Assembly: GCF_905120345.1 (NCBI RefSeq)
Contig: NZ_CAJHOA010000004.1
Span: 186,001 to 250,000, forward strand
Origin: Denitrificimonas caeni
GTDB lineage: Bacteria; Pseudomonadota; Gammaproteobacteria; Pseudomonadales; Pseudomonadaceae
Direction: 5' to 3'
DNA: 64,000 nt
Made by a program: the position numbers and the translations under genes. Each line of letters begins with the position of its first letter. The first letter of the stretch is position 1. Below the pieces are notes generated by a model, which was not told the origin of the DNA, searched no databases, and worked only from the letters and a program-made list of their open reading frames with translations. Below, piece by piece: positions 8,624 through 19,167 of the stretch.

Positions 8624-10225
8624 CTAGAGTTTCCACTCATTATCACGACGTAATTGTAAGGGTTTAAGGTACGGCTTAAACATCATCGCGGTGAGACGGG
8701 TATGTTCGCTGTTGTCGTGGCTAAGATCAACGGTGACGTCTTCTGCTATCGGTTGCTCAACGTCAGCAGAGGTTTGGCTCATGTTATGTATTTGCAATCG
8801 CCGAATATGATCCTCAATACTGAGGCGCTCACTGTGTACTTGATGTGCAGCGATGATGTCTTTAAACGGTAAAGAAAATATTCTTTGTAGCGCAATCTCA
8901 ACAAAACTAAACTGACAACCAAATAAAAACACATACACCACGCCATCAGCAGCGCAGGCTACATCACCTTTACGCAGCATTTTCAACTGTCTCAGCACCT
9001 GTGCAACAGTTAGCATGGGCACAGGGCGCATACTGACTAAAATACCTTCTGTTTCTGTAGCTGATGCACTCGCCAACACTGTTTTGAGATAGTTGGTAAA
9101 CTCAAAAACCGAGATAACTCCTTTAACCTCAGGTGTTCTTACTTTAGCCAAAGCCGCTTCTAAGTTGTCGGTTAGTGGCTGAGTGCTTTTTTGGCTCTGC
9201 AGGTTTTGTAGCAGGCTAAAAAAACGCGCTAAGTGAGTGCCAGCAGCAACAACCAAATCTGCACCACACTGCTGCAGCAGCTGCTGCTCTTGATGACGTA
9301 ACACTTGCTTCATTTCGCGCACGACCAAGGTCACCGCCACCCCTCTTTGCTGCCGCAAGTCATAGAGCATACGCGCTAATGGCTCAAGCTCATGACTGGC
9401 ACATAAAGCAAACACAAAGGTACCGCGCGCGGTTATGTGCACTAATTTAACCAGCTCTGGCCAGTCTTCAGCAATACGCCATTTCTCAGCCATAAAAATA
9501 GGCGCACCTTCAAGCACACTGCGCTGTAGAAAGATTTCGCCCTGCGGCACATCAATTTGCTTAACCGGTGTTTTAACTAATTGAAACTCAGTATTTTTAT
9601 CCTGCAGTAAAAACTCTGTAGCGCCTTGCACGCCGAGGCTATTGATCCAGTAGTCAAGCTGATAAACATAGCCGCTAGCCTGCTCTTGTACATAGGCCGC
9701 CCCCGATAAAAACCCACTTTCAAGCTGCAATCTTCGGCTGATGCGCGAAGCTTCTTCACCATAAGCCAAGACCAATAAGATGCAGCTATTACTTTCACAC
9801 CAATCGCGCCAGCGCTTAAGTAGCGTACGGGTATTTTTTTCTAGCAGACTCAGCGCTTCTATTGGCAGCACGCATACGATCAGACGCTTGACAGGCTTAA
9901 GTTTACGATCTAACTGCTCAGTCAGATGCAGTACAGCTTTTGGCAGCTCACCTTGTAACGAATAACTACGCAACTCAGCCGGCCCCTGATCGTCTGCTAA
10001 TGCCGAAATAACCGCTGGGATCTTATCGCAAGCAACCAGGACGGCACGGCTACGGTGATCTAAACCGGCCAACGTTTGTGCTGCAAAGCGCAAAGCATTG
10101 ATATGACGATCAATGCTCAGCCAATAGACTGAGCCGGCCCGCATCTGTTGGTATTCCTGCAAGCAATCGGCGATGCCGAGAGAAGGCTCTACCAACCAGT
10201 TAAAGCTGCTTCGCAACGTACTCAT
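8624..10225 (-). CDS. bcsE: Cyclic di-GMP-binding cellulose protein BcsE
   Basis: Cytosolic accessory subunit that binds cyclic di-GMP through a degenerate GGDEF-like domain and enhances cellulose output. The protein has 533 residues (E. coli 523). The I-site type motif R418-K-G-D421 sits at nearly the same place as RTGD 415-418 of the E. coli protein, followed by the conserved VYVFLFGCQ strand. The N-terminal two thirds are the degenerate P-loop and receiver-like regions. It is the first gene of the operon, and 151 bases separate it from the dprA stop, so the operon promoter probably lies there. The -EFGRQABZ order is collinear here, unlike the divergent arrangement of E. coli. Confidence 0.9.
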   Translation of the reverse strand: MSTLRSSFNWLVEPSLGIADCLQEYQQMRAGSVYWLSIDRHINALRFAAQTLAGLDHRSRAVLVACDKIPAVISALADDQGPAELRSYSLQGELPKAVLHLTEQLDRKLKPVKRLIVCVLPIEALSLLEKNTRTLLKRWRDWCESNSCILLVLAYGEEASRISRRLQLESGFLSGAAYVQEQASGYVYQLDYWINSLGVQGATEFLLQDKNTEFQLVKTPVKQIDVPQGEIFLQRSVLEGAPIFMAEKWRIAEDWPELVKLVHITARGTFVFALCASHELEPLARMLYDLRQQRGVAVTLVVREMKQVLRHQEQQLLQQCGADLVVAAGTHLARFFSLLQNLQSQKSTQPLTDNLEAALAKVRTPEVKGVISVFEFTNYLKTVLASASATETEGILVSMRPVPMLTVAQVLRQLKMLRKGDVACAADGVVYVFLFGCQFSFVEIALQRIFSLPFKDIIAAHQVHSERLSIEDHIRRLQIHNMSQTSADVEQPIAEDVTVDLSHDNSEHTRLTAMMFKPYLKPLQLRRDNEWKL

Positions 10226-10376
10226 AATTCCGCCAAAATCTAATAAAATATTACTTTAATACTTATCACTCAAGAGCGTGAAAGCTTAAATTTTATTTCT
10301 GGCAGACATCGTTTGGTGCCATATTGTCGGACAATATCACATAATTAATATTAATTAATCTAAAAGATAGTGACTA

Positions 10377-11474
10377 TTACGCTCGATATAACCAGCGCCC
10401 TCCTTCGCAGACAACATTTCCTTCAAGTTCAAAATCAGTCAGCGTGGTTAGCACCTCTTGCAAAGGCAGTTCAGTTAAGCCAACCAACTCATCAGTACCC
10501 AGCGGCTGCACTTTTAACAGTTCAAGCAGCGGGTGTTGCAGTGCCAGTGATTGTTGTACGGCGGGCTGCACAGATGGTGCAGTGAATTGCCATCCTTGTA
10601 GCGAGGCTAAAATATCATCGACACATTCAACCAATAATGCACCATCACGAATCAACTGATGACAGCCGCGTGCGCCTGGTGCATGAATTGAGCCTGGAAT
10701 GGCATACACTTCACGTCCTTGCTCGGCGGCTAAACGTGCGGTAATCAGCGAACCACTGGACGGGCTGGCCTCCACCACTAAGACACCTAACGAGAGGCCG
10801 CTGATAATGCGGTTGCGACGCGGAAAGTGGCTGGCATGTGGCGCACTGCGCAACGCCAACTCCGACACTAATGCACCACCTTGTTCAATAATCGCCTGCG
10901 CTAAACCGCGATGCCGTGCTGGATACATTTGATCAAGTCCCGTTCCCACCACCGCAATAGTGACACCTTCAACATCTAAAGCACCTTGGTGCGCCGCAGC
11001 ATCCACTCCTAACGCTAAACCGCTGGTCACGGTAAAACCACCCTTAGCTAAGCTGCGGGCAAAACGTCGTGCGGTATCTAAGCTGGGTTGTGCGGCTTGA
11101 CGGCTGCCAACAATGGCAATTTGCGGACGTTCCAAAATGGAGGGGTCACCTTGCACAAACAGCAGCGGTGGTGCCCCTGCTGTTTCTTTTAACAGTGCTG
11201 GGTACGCTGGCATATCATGTAAGAGGAGATGCTGCTGCTTGCGCTCTGCCCATCGCAAGGTCAGCAAGGCTTGATCGCGGACTCGATCACAGCGCCGTGC
11301 TTCTGTACTGCTCTGCGGCATACCGATAGCACGCCAGGCCGCAGCAGGGGCACTGAGAGCTGAACTGGCTGAGCCAAACACTTCAAGTAATTTATAAAAG
11401 CGTTGCGGCCCAATATCTGGAAGGCTATGCAAGCGCAGGCGCGCTTCAAGTTCTGCTGGAGAGCAATGCGTCAT
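10377..11474 (-). CDS. dprA: DNA processing protein DprA
   Basis: Cytosolic single-strand DNA-binding protein that loads RecA on incoming DNA during natural transformation. The 365-residue protein has an N-terminal helix-hairpin-type region, then the Rossmann-like core with IVGSRQAAQPS (GSRxA loop), VTSGLALGVDAAAHQGAL and FPRRNRIISGLS, and a C-terminal winged-helix domain (about 305-365). A strong terminator (11553-11578) separates it from the LysM gene upstream, so it needs its own promoter in the 11475-11552 gap. In other pseudomonads tsaC (yrdC) follows dprA; here the cellulose operon follows instead. Confidence 0.95.
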   Translation of the reverse strand: MTHCSPAELEARLRLHSLPDIGPQRFYKLLEVFGSASSALSAPAAAWRAIGMPQSSTEARRCDRVRDQALLTLRWAERKQQHLLLHDMPAYPALLKETAGAPPLLFVQGDPSILERPQIAIVGSRQAAQPSLDTARRFARSLAKGGFTVTSGLALGVDAAAHQGALDVEGVTIAVVGTGLDQMYPARHRGLAQAIIEQGGALVSELALRSAPHASHFPRRNRIISGLSLGVLVVEASPSSGSLITARLAAEQGREVYAIPGSIHAPGARGCHQLIRDGALLVECVDDILASLQGWQFTAPSVQPAVQQSLALQHPLLELLKVQPLGTDELVGLTELPLQEVLTTLTDFELEGNVVCEGGRWLYRA

Positions 11475-11552
11475 ATCAACATCCTTAATTTAAGAGATAA
11501 ATGACATCCTGTCATTCGTGCTATTCAGTGTAGTCAGCCCCTACTAAAAAGC

Positions 11553-11578
11553 AAAAAAACGCTCTGTTGCCAGAGCGC
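11553..11578 (-). terminator. Rho-independent terminator after LysM gene
   Basis: In the minus-strand transcript a 7-bp stem CGCTCTG/CAGAGCG closed by a GCAA tetraloop is followed directly by seven T. It ends the LysM-protein transcript and insulates dprA. Confidence 0.9.
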
Positions 11579-11619
11579 TTGATGCTGTTATTAAACGATT
11601 ATCTAGCCAAAACCTGTGC

Positions 11620-12639
11620 CTAAGGGTTTTGAACTTTATCCATCACTGCCAGTTGACGACTGGCATAGAGGACTAAGCCATAGCTGAGCTTGTCATAGGT
11701 GCGAAATATCATTAGCAAACCAGAACGCTCATCGGGAATTTTTACCGACTCACCGCTCATACGATCACGCACCGTCTCACCGGTTTTATAAACCGCTAAA
11801 ACATTGCCTTCGAGCAAGCCATCACGCGCGCCTTTATTAATGGTCACTACGTCAAACTGGCCAATTTGCGATACACCACGCGGCACATCAAGAATGACAC
11901 CATTAATCTCGGTATTCGGCTCACTGGGAACAAATGTAGAGTTAATCGCCCGCTCTTCAGTGGAGAATAAACGATCAGCAATTCGCACTTCCTGGGTGGT
12001 GCGAGTTAACTGCATCGTGCTGACATCACCATCGACGGCAACCACTTCGCCACTACCGATATCATCGGCATTAATACCCAGAAACTCTTGAGTGATGGGG
12101 TCAATGTAGCTGCGACCTTGGCGATAAAGACCATAAATAGCATTGTCTTCAACCTCACCACGGACATAAATACGATCACCGCTGCCACTGACAACACGCT
12201 CGGCATTCCCAGCTACCACATAAGGCGCCTCACTGAACTCTGCTTTGCTATCAACAATACGATTACTCAACAGAAAACTATTGATAGCCCGTAACGGTAT
12301 CGTGGGGATCGCTTCAGCCATTGGCGTACTGCGTGACTTAGGTGATAATTTAATCGTGCCACGACTGGCACCACGATTCAGCATGATACGTGGCTGGCCA
12401 TCGACATACACAAGGCTTAAACGATCACCAGGATAAATTAAATGCGGGTTCGCCACTTGTGGGTTAGCATGCCAAAGCTCTGGCCACTTCCATGGTTTGC
12501 TCAAAAACTTACCAGAAATATCCCATAAGGTATCGTCTTTAACCACAGTATAACTGTCAGGATGGCCGTCTTTCAGCTGTACTTGTGCTTGCACTGCAGC
12601 AGTCACAAGTAGTAACAAAGCAAGTAATGTTTTCCTCAT
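11620..12639 (-). CDS. LysM peptidoglycan-binding domain protein
   Basis: Exported protein of 339 residues, homologous in position and make-up to the LysM protein that sits between dprA and def in Pseudomonas (PA0020). Signal peptide MRKTLLALLLLVTAAVQA, then one LysM domain (about 29-77: YTVVKDDTLWDISGKFL, NPHLIYPGDRL). The remainder is a long beta-rich region without a recognised catalytic motif. It presumably binds the cell wall; the exact function is unknown. It is divergent from def with about 150 bases between, which must hold both promoters. Confidence 0.85.
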   Translation of the reverse strand: MRKTLLALLLLVTAAVQAQVQLKDGHPDSYTVVKDDTLWDISGKFLSKPWKWPELWHANPQVANPHLIYPGDRLSLVYVDGQPRIMLNRGASRGTIKLSPKSRSTPMAEAIPTIPLRAINSFLLSNRIVDSKAEFSEAPYVVAGNAERVVSGSGDRIYVRGEVEDNAIYGLYRQGRSYIDPITQEFLGINADDIGSGEVVAVDGDVSTMQLTRTTQEVRIADRLFSTEERAINSTFVPSEPNTEINGVILDVPRGVSQIGQFDVVTINKGARDGLLEGNVLAVYKTGETVRDRMSGESVKIPDERSGLLMIFRTYDKLSYGLVLYASRQLAVMDKVQNP

Positions 12640-12790
12640 CCAGCGAATCCCTTTATCATATGTAATATAGTGGATCGCCTGATGACGATTCCAGAACCCA
12701 ATCTTGGCTTTACCGCTATTTCTTCATTATGCTACGCATCATAGTAGCAGTGCTGTCTAATTTTACTCCAGAAGTACATTACCAACGCAT

Positions 12791-13300
12791 ATGGCAATTT
12801 TAAATATACTCGAATATCCCGACCCTCGACTGCGCACCATAGCTAAACCTGTGGCGCAGGTCGATGACGAAATCCGCACCCTGATTGATGACATGCTAGA
12901 AACCATGTACGACGCACCCGGTATTGGTTTAGCTGCCACTCAGGTCGATCAACATATTCGCTTGGTGGTGATGGATTTATCTGAAGATAAATCTGAGCCG
13001 CAAGTGTTTATTAACCCTGAAATTGAAGTACTTACCGATGAAACCGGGCTTTATCAAGAAGGCTGTCTCTCGGTGCCGGGCTTTTTTGAAGATGTGCAAC
13101 GACCACAGCGGGTAAAAATACGTGCGCTAGATCGCAACGGTAAGCCCTTTGAGATATTAGCTGACGAATTGCTGGCCATCTGTATTCAACACGAATGCGA
13201 CCATTTAAACGGTAAGCTATTTGTTGATTATCTGTCCTCACTCAAACGTAATCGCATTAAGAAAAAACTAGAAAAAATTCATCGCCAGCAAAAAGATTAA
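12791..13300 (+). CDS. def: Peptide deformylase
   Basis: Metalloenzyme that removes the N-formyl group from nascent proteins. All three family motifs are present in the 169-residue protein: [16 protein letters not shown] (metal-ligand Cys) and QHECDHLNG (HExxH-type ligands). Length is normal. First gene of the def-fmt-rsmB-trkA-trkH run; the ribosome site is weak and the ATG at 12791 is the only start that gives the usual [15 protein letters not shown]-terminus. Confidence 0.97.
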   Translation: MAILNILEYPDPRLRTIAKPVAQVDDEIRTLIDDMLETMYDAPGIGLAATQVDQHIRLVVMDLSEDKSEPQVFINPEIEVLTDETGLYQEGCLSVPGFFEDVQRPQRVKIRALDRNGKPFEILADELLAICIQHECDHLNGKLFVDYLSSLKRNRIKKKLEKIHRQQKD

Positions 13301-13358
13301 ACGTTTTTCAAGTCACGGCTGCGCAGTGACACCTCCTTTGTCTTCGCAAGGTAATTGT

Positions 13359-14303
13359 ATGTCTTCCTCTCTACGTATTGTGTTTGCTGGGACACCTGAG
13401 TTTGCCGCCAGTCATTTACAAGCGCTACTCGATAGCGAGCACAGCATTGTAGCGGTCTATACGCAACCGGATCGTCCCGCTGGACGCGGTCAAAAACTGA
13501 CCCCCAGTGCGGTTAAGCAACTGGCAGTGCAGCATGCTATTCCTGTGCTGCAACCGGTTAACTTACGCAGTCCCGAAGCGCAGCAAGAGCTTGCCAACTT
13601 CAATGCTGATCTGATGGTGGTGGTGGCTTACGGTTTAATTTTGCCACAAGTGATTCTTGATACGCCTCGTTTAGGTTGCATCAATAGCCATGCCTCATTG
13701 TTACCGCGCTGGCGTGGTGCAGCACCGATTCAGCGGGCGATTGAAGCGGGCGATAGCGAAAGCGGCATTACTGTAATGCAAATGGAGGCAGGCTTAGACA
13801 CGGGGCCCATGCTGCTTAAAGTCAGCACACCCATTCTGGCTACCGATACCGGTGGCAGCCTGCATGATCGCTTAGCTACACTCGGCCCCGATGCCGTGTT
13901 GCAAACCATCAAAGGTTTCGTGGATGGCAGTTTAAGCGCTGAAAAGCAGCTCGATGGTTTGGCCACCTATGCACACAAACTCAACAAACAAGCCGCGCTA
14001 ATTGATTGGCAGCGCCCCGCCGCCGTCTTAGATTGCCAAATCCGCGCCATGTACCCCTGGCCGATTTGTCACAGTACGCTAGCCGGTGAAACACTCAAAA
14101 TCCATGCCGCCGAACTGGCCGACGGCCAAGGTCAGCCGGGCGAAATTCTCAGCGCCGAGCGTGACGGTTTATTGGTCGCCTGTGGCGAGCAAGCTCTGCG
14201 CCTGACTCACCTACAACTGCCCAACGGCAAAGCCTTGGCCTTTAGCGATCTGCTTAACAGTAAGCAAGCGTTGTTCACTGTTGGTCAGGTATTAGGTCTA
14301 TGA
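13359..14303 (+). CDS. fmt: Methionyl-tRNA formyltransferase
   Basis: Formylates initiator Met-tRNA with 10-formyl-tetrahydrofolate. Residues [13 protein letters not shown] open the Rossmann domain; [19 protein letters not shown] carries the Asn-His-Asp type catalytic region and the SLLPxxRG loop. I start at 13359 (MSSSLRIVF), after CAAGG, which gives 314 residues as in E. coli (315); a start 11 codons earlier would add a non-conserved tail. The stop TGA overlaps the rsmB ATG (ATGA), so the pair is translationally coupled. Confidence 0.96.
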   Translation: MSSSLRIVFAGTPEFAASHLQALLDSEHSIVAVYTQPDRPAGRGQKLTPSAVKQLAVQHAIPVLQPVNLRSPEAQQELANFNADLMVVVAYGLILPQVILDTPRLGCINSHASLLPRWRGAAPIQRAIEAGDSESGITVMQMEAGLDTGPMLLKVSTPILATDTGGSLHDRLATLGPDAVLQTIKGFVDGSLSAEKQLDGLATYAHKLNKQAALIDWQRPAAVLDCQIRAMYPWPICHSTLAGETLKIHAAELADGQGQPGEILSAERDGLLVACGEQALRLTHLQLPNGKALAFSDLLNSKQALFTVGQVLGL

Positions 14304-15613
14304 ACCCTCGTCTCGCGGCAGCGCGTGCACTGACTGCTGTCCTCGCTGGCAAAGCCTCATTAGCCAGCAGCTTGCCGACACAACTGGAACGTGTTGAGCT
14401 ACGTGATAGAGGTCTAGTACAAGAGCTAGCCTTTGGCACTGCCCGTTGGCAGCCGCGTTTATCTGCTTTAGCCTTAGCGCTACTGAGTAAGCCTTTTCGT
14501 AAAGCCGATCAAGATGTTGAAGCCTTACTCTTAATCGGCTTATACCAGCTGCTGTATACCCGTATTCCAGCACACGCCGCCATTGCGGAAACCGTTGGCT
14601 GCGCCACTGCACTGAAAAAACCGTGGGCCAAAGGCTTGCTCAATGCGGTCTTACGCCGTGCCCAGCGTGAAGCGGAAACGCTGCTGCCGACTCTTGAGAA
14701 AGATCCGGTGGTCTTAACTGCACACCCACGCTGGCTGCAAAAATCACTGAAAGCCTTTTGGCCAGATGACTGGCTGGCGATCTGTGCGGCCAATAACAGC
14801 CACCCGCCTTTTACCCTGCGGGTCAATCAACAGCAGTCCAGCCGTGAGGCGTATTTAGCGCAGCTGGCTGAGCGCAACATTGCCGCGCAACCAACATCAT
14901 TTAGTCAAGACGGTATCACCTTAGCTGCGCCTTGCGATGTCATGCTCCTACCGGGCTTTGCCGATGGGGCGGTGAGCGTACAAGACGAAGCCGCACAATT
15001 AGCCGCGCAACTGCTGCTGCTCGAACCTGAGCAACGAGTCCTGGATGCCTGCTGTGCGCCGGGCGGTAAAACCTGTCATATTTTAGAACGTCAGCCACTA
15101 TTACAAGAAGTCGTCGCGATTGATTTAGAACCGCAACGTTTAGAGCGGGTGAAAGAGAACCTGACACGCTTAAAGCTCAAAGCAACGCTACTGGCAGGTG
15201 ATGCGCGAGCGGTTGATCAATGGTGGGACGGTCAAGCTTTTCAGCGTATTTTACTTGATGCGCCTTGCTCGGCCACCGGTGTGATTCGTCGTCACCCCGA
15301 TATTAAACTGACCCGCCAAGCCGATGACATTGCCGCCTTAGCACAACTGCAAGGTGAGCTGCTCGACGCTTTATGGCCGACTCTCGCAGAAAACGGTATC
15401 TTGCTATACGCAACCTGCTCTACGCTACCCACAGAAAACACTGAGGTGATTGCCGCGTTTTTACAGCGCACCAGTGATGCACAAGAATTACCCTTCAGTG
15501 CAGAATTCGGCAAAAAGCAACCTCACGGCCAGCAACTGCTCGCTCAAGTCGGTGGGCATGATGGTTTTTACTATGCCCGTCTGCTCAAACAAGCGCCAGC
15601 ACAGAGCACTTAA
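14300..15613 (+). CDS. rsmB: 16S rRNA m5C967 methyltransferase RsmB
   Basis: SAM-dependent methyltransferase for C967 of 16S rRNA. The 437-residue protein has an N-terminal NusB-like RNA-binding domain (about 1-140) and a C-terminal methyltransferase with [15 protein letters not shown] (SAM loop), [17 protein letters not shown] and [12 protein letters not shown], which hold the two catalytic cysteines of the family. Starts in the fmt stop codon and ends 9 bases before trkA. Confidence 0.96.
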   Translation: MNPRLAAARALTAVLAGKASLASSLPTQLERVELRDRGLVQELAFGTARWQPRLSALALALLSKPFRKADQDVEALLLIGLYQLLYTRIPAHAAIAETVGCATALKKPWAKGLLNAVLRRAQREAETLLPTLEKDPVVLTAHPRWLQKSLKAFWPDDWLAICAANNSHPPFTLRVNQQQSSREAYLAQLAERNIAAQPTSFSQDGITLAAPCDVMLLPGFADGAVSVQDEAAQLAAQLLLLEPEQRVLDACCAPGGKTCHILERQPLLQEVVAIDLEPQRLERVKENLTRLKLKATLLAGDARAVDQWWDGQAFQRILLDAPCSATGVIRRHPDIKLTRQADDIAALAQLQGELLDALWPTLAENGILLYATCSTLPTENTEVIAAFLQRTSDAQELPFSAEFGKKQPHGQQLLAQVGGHDGFYYARLLKQAPAQST

Positions 15614-15622
15614 GGACATCGC

Positions 15623-16996
15623 ATGAAAATTATTATTCTTGGTGCAGGGCAAGTTGGCGGTACGTTGGCAGAGCATTTGGCCAGCGAAGCCAATGATATT
15701 ACCGTGGTAGATACCGATACTGAGCGCTTACGTGATCTGGGTGACCGCTTAGATATTCGTACCGTGGTCGGTCATTGTTCGTTTCCAACCATTTTGCGTC
15801 AAGCCGGTGCCGACGATGCCGATATGCTGGTAGCGGTGACCAACAGTGATGAAACCAATATGGTCGCCTGCCAAGTCGCGCATACACTGTTTCGCACGCC
15901 CACCAAGATTGCTCGAGTTCGCGAGTCTGCTTACTTAACCCGCTCTGAATTATTTGATACCGATGCCATTCCAATTGATGTATTGATCAGCCCCGAACAA
16001 GCGGTAACCAATCATATTAAGCGTTTGATTGAATACCCTGGCGCCTTGCAAGTGCTGGATTTTGCCGAAGGCAAAGCACAATTGGTCTGCGTACGCGCCT
16101 ATTATGGCGGCCCGCTAGTCGGTCAAGAGCTGCGCCAATTACGGGAGCACATGCCCAGTGTTGAAACTCGTGTTGCTGCTATTTTCCGCCGTGACCGACC
16201 GATTTTCCCCACCGGCGATACCATTATCGAGGTGGATGATGAAGTTTTCTTCATTGCTGCTCGTGGCCACATTCGTGCGGTGATGAGTGAGTTACGCCGT
16301 ATGGAAGACAGCTACCGCAAAGTTATTATTGCCGGTGGTGGCCATATTGGTGAACGTCTCGCTGAAGCGATTGAAAGCCGCTATCAAGTCAAAATCATTG
16401 AAATTAATGCGGCCCGCTGCCGTTATTTATCCGACAGTTTAGACACCACAGTGGTGCTGCATGGCAGTGCGTCTGACCGTGATTTATTGGTTGAAGAAAA
16501 TATCGATGAAGTGGATATCTTCTTAGCGCTAACCAATGATGATGAGGCCAATATCATGGCCTCGTTACTGGCAAAACGTCTTGGTGCGCGCAAAGTGATG
16601 GCGATCATTAACAACCCGGCTTACGCTGATCTAGTGCAAGGCGGCGCGATTGATATTGCCATCAGTCCACAATTGGCCACTCTGAGCACTTTACTCTCGC
16701 ATGTACGTCGCGGTGATATTGTCAGCGTTCACTCGCTACGCCGTGGTGCTGCAGAAGCCATTGAAGCGATTGCCCATGGTGATCGTAAATCCAGTAAAGT
16801 GATCGGGCGCAAAGTCAGTGAAATTCAATTACCACCGGCGACGACGATTGGTGCCATTATTCGTAATGACGAAGTACTGATCGGCAGCGAAGATATTGTT
16901 ATTCAAGCCGATGATCACTTTATTTTGTTCGTTGTGGATAAGAAATATATCCGTGATGTGGAACGTCTGTTCCAGCCGGGCCTGACCTTTTTCTAA
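15623..16996 (+). CDS. trkA: Trk potassium uptake regulatory protein TrkA
   Basis: Peripheral NAD(H)-binding subunit that gates the TrkH K+ channel. The 457-residue protein carries two RCK repeats: the first starts [19 protein letters not shown], the second near residue 233 with [18 protein letters not shown], each followed by a RCK-C domain. Ribosome site AAGGA precedes the ATG. It lies 9 bases after rsmB and 34 before trkH, the classic Pseudomonas order. Confidence 0.97.
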   Translation: MKIIILGAGQVGGTLAEHLASEANDITVVDTDTERLRDLGDRLDIRTVVGHCSFPTILRQAGADDADMLVAVTNSDETNMVACQVAHTLFRTPTKIARVRESAYLTRSELFDTDAIPIDVLISPEQAVTNHIKRLIEYPGALQVLDFAEGKAQLVCVRAYYGGPLVGQELRQLREHMPSVETRVAAIFRRDRPIFPTGDTIIEVDDEVFFIAARGHIRAVMSELRRMEDSYRKVIIAGGGHIGERLAEAIESRYQVKIIEINAARCRYLSDSLDTTVVLHGSASDRDLLVEENIDEVDIFLALTNDDEANIMASLLAKRLGARKVMAIINNPAYADLVQGGAIDIAISPQLATLSTLLSHVRRGDIVSVHSLRRGAAEAIEAIAHGDRKSSKVIGRKVSEIQLPPATTIGAIIRNDEVLIGSEDIVIQADDHFILFVVDKKYIRDVERLFQPGLTFF

Positions 16997-17030
16997 CCGA
17001 TACCCTGCGTATTTATAACGAGTAGCAAGC

Positions 17031-18482
17031 ATGCACTTTGCCGCGATTGGTCGAATTCTTGGCGTTCTCTTGATGCTCTTCAGCGTCAGCCATGTGCCGC
17101 CACTACTGATTGCTTTGTATGATGACGGGGGTTCAAGCTCAAGTTTTGCTTGGTCATTTGCCATCACTTTATTGACCGGCTTATTTATTTGGCTGCCCGT
17201 GCGCCATGCTCGAGCGGAGCTGCGGGTGCGCGATGGTTACTTAATCACAGCACTGTTCTGGATCGTACTGGGCAGCTTCGGGGCCATCCCTTTTATGCTG
17301 TCACCCAGTCCAAATATGGGTGTCAGCGAATCGCTGTTTGAAGCCTTTTCTGGACTCAGCACCACGGGTGCCACGGTACTCACCGGCATTGATCAACTGC
17401 CACGCTCGATCCTCTATTATCGCCAGCAATTGCAATGGCTTGGTGGTATGGGCATCGTGGTCTTGGCAGTAGCGATTATGCCGATGCTGGGTGTTGGTGG
17501 CATGCAACTGTACCGTACGGAAATGCCGGGACCGCTCAAAGACAACAAGCTCTCGCCACGTATTGCCGATACCGCGAAAACCTTATGGCTGATTTATTGT
17601 GGCCTGACCCTGCTCTGTGCATTCGCGTATTGGGCGGCAGGCATGAACCTTTTCGATGCGATTGGTCACAGTTTTTCAACCATCGCCATTGGTGGTTTCT
17701 CTACTCATGACGCCAGTATTGGTTACTTTGATAGCGCGCTGATTGAGCTGATCTGTATCTTTTTTATGGCTGTTTCTGGGATGAACTTTGCCCTGCATTT
17801 TCTAGCCTTACGCAGCCGCTCGTTAACAGCCTACTTAAAAGATCCAGAGTGCCAAACCTATTTAAAGATTCTCGCCGCAGCCTTTTTAGTGACTGCCGCG
17901 GTCTTGATGATTTACAACCATCATGACGACCCTTTACTGTCGATTCGCTACGCTGCGTTTGAAGTAGTTTCTGTAGCGACCACTACCGGTTTTGGTATTA
18001 CTGACTTCAGTGGCTGGCCCAGCTTTCTACCCTTTTTACTGCTGTACACCACCTTTATTGGTGCCTGTGCGGGCTCTACCGGTGGCGGCATGAAAGTCAT
18101 GCGCGTCATGCTCCTGTACCGCCAAGGCCAACGTGAGATTCAGCGCCTGTTGCACCCCAATGGGGTCTTCACCATTAAACTGGGTAAACGCAAAGTCCCC
18201 GATCGCGTGATTGAGTCGGTCTGGGGCTTTTGTGTGGTGTATATGGTGACCTTCTTTACTCTGATGCTGGCGCTGCTGGCTTGCGAACTCGATCCGATTA
18301 CAGCCTTCTCCGCATTGGCCTCTTGCATGAACAACCTCGGTCCAGCCTTAGGTGATGCCACCGCACATTATGGCAGCTTGCCAGACACGGCAAAGTTGAT
18401 TCTGAGTCTAGCGATGATTCTCGGCCGTCTTGAGGTGTTTTCTTTATTGATTTTGTTATCGCCGGCATTCTGGCGCTATTAA
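17031..18482 (+). CDS. trkH: Trk potassium channel subunit TrkH
   Basis: Inner-membrane K+ translocating subunit, 483 residues, four repeated membrane-pore-membrane units. Selectivity-filter regions can be seen as SGLSTTGATVL, HSFSTIAIGGFST, VSVATTTGFGI and a fourth degenerate one around ASCMNNLGPALGD. Works with TrkA encoded just upstream. The gene is followed by a perfect 10-bp hairpin and converges with the gamma-carbonic anhydrase-like gene. Confidence 0.96.
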   Translation: MHFAAIGRILGVLLMLFSVSHVPPLLIALYDDGGSSSSFAWSFAITLLTGLFIWLPVRHARAELRVRDGYLITALFWIVLGSFGAIPFMLSPSPNMGVSESLFEAFSGLSTTGATVLTGIDQLPRSILYYRQQLQWLGGMGIVVLAVAIMPMLGVGGMQLYRTEMPGPLKDNKLSPRIADTAKTLWLIYCGLTLLCAFAYWAAGMNLFDAIGHSFSTIAIGGFSTHDASIGYFDSALIELICIFFMAVSGMNFALHFLALRSRSLTAYLKDPECQTYLKILAAAFLVTAAVLMIYNHHDDPLLSIRYAAFEVVSVATTTGFGITDFSGWPSFLPFLLLYTTFIGACAGSTGGGMKVMRVMLLYRQGQREIQRLLHPNGVFTIKLGKRKVPDRVIESVWGFCVVYMVTFFTLMLALLACELDPITAFSALASCMNNLGPALGDATAHYGSLPDTAKLILSLAMILGRLEVFSLLILLSPAFWRY

Positions 18483-18490
18483 ACAGCAAC

Positions 18491-18516
18491 GTGACAAGGC
18501 ACTGCGGCCTTGTCAC
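18491..18516. terminator. Hairpin between trkH and the gamma-CA gene
   Basis: Perfect 10-bp inverted repeat (GTGACAAGGC / GCCTTGTCAC) around a 6-base loop in the convergent gap. No T-run follows on either strand, so it is a transcript-end hairpin rather than a textbook intrinsic terminator. Confidence 0.5.
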
Positions 18517-18531
18517 GCCGCGACACACGAC

Positions 18532-19068
18532 TTATTCCTCTTGCGCCAGATAGCTCTCTTTTAAACGCACATAATTACCGGCACCATAAGTAAAGAAAGC
18601 CATTTCATCTTCAGTTAAAGCGCGCACTTGCTGCGCTGGACGCCCCATATATAAATAACCACTCAACAGATGCTTACCTGGCGGCACCAAACTGCCCGCT
18701 CCGAGCACCACATCATCATCGATCCGCGCACCATCCATCACAATCGATCCCATCCCAATCAAGATCCGCGAACCAATACTGCAACCATGCAATAAAACCT
18801 GATGGCCGATGGTGACATCCTCGCCAATCGTTAATGGATAACCCTGCGGATTAAAAGGTCCCGCATGAGTAATGTGCAACACGCTGCCATCTTGCACACT
18901 GGTCCGCGCACCAATGCGAATTGAATGCATATCCCCACGAATCACCGCTTGTGGCCACACCGAACAATCATCGCCCAAGTGCACATCGCCAATCACCACG
19001 GCACTGGGATCAATGAACACCCTACTGCCACACTGTGGTAATGTTTTGTTATAGATTCTAATCGACAT
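18532..19068 (-). CDS. Gamma-carbonic anhydrase family protein (YrdA-like)
   Basis: Left-handed beta-helix hexapeptide protein of 178 residues. Hexapeptide turns (VVIGDVHLGDDCSVWPQAVI, IGDVTIGHQV-type segments) run through most of the chain, and the metal-ligand histidines are visible in LHITHAG and TIGHQVLLHG. Members such as YrdA/PaaY bind zinc; carbonic anhydrase activity is not certain for all. In P. aeruginosa a homologue is the neighbour of prlC, as here. Divergent from prlC. Confidence 0.9.
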   Translation of the reverse strand: MSIRIYNKTLPQCGSRVFIDPSAVVIGDVHLGDDCSVWPQAVIRGDMHSIRIGARTSVQDGSVLHITHAGPFNPQGYPLTIGEDVTIGHQVLLHGCSIGSRILIGMGSIVMDGARIDDDVVLGAGSLVPPGKHLLSGYLYMGRPAQQVRALTEDEMAFFTYGAGNYVRLKESYLAQEE

Positions 19069-19167
19069 AATAGAAAACCCTAAACCGCGCTGGCGCTGAT
19101 TTGTATTAAGATAGAGTCATTATTGGCTGCAGCCAGCCATCCATCTTTTGTATTTACAGGTATTCCC

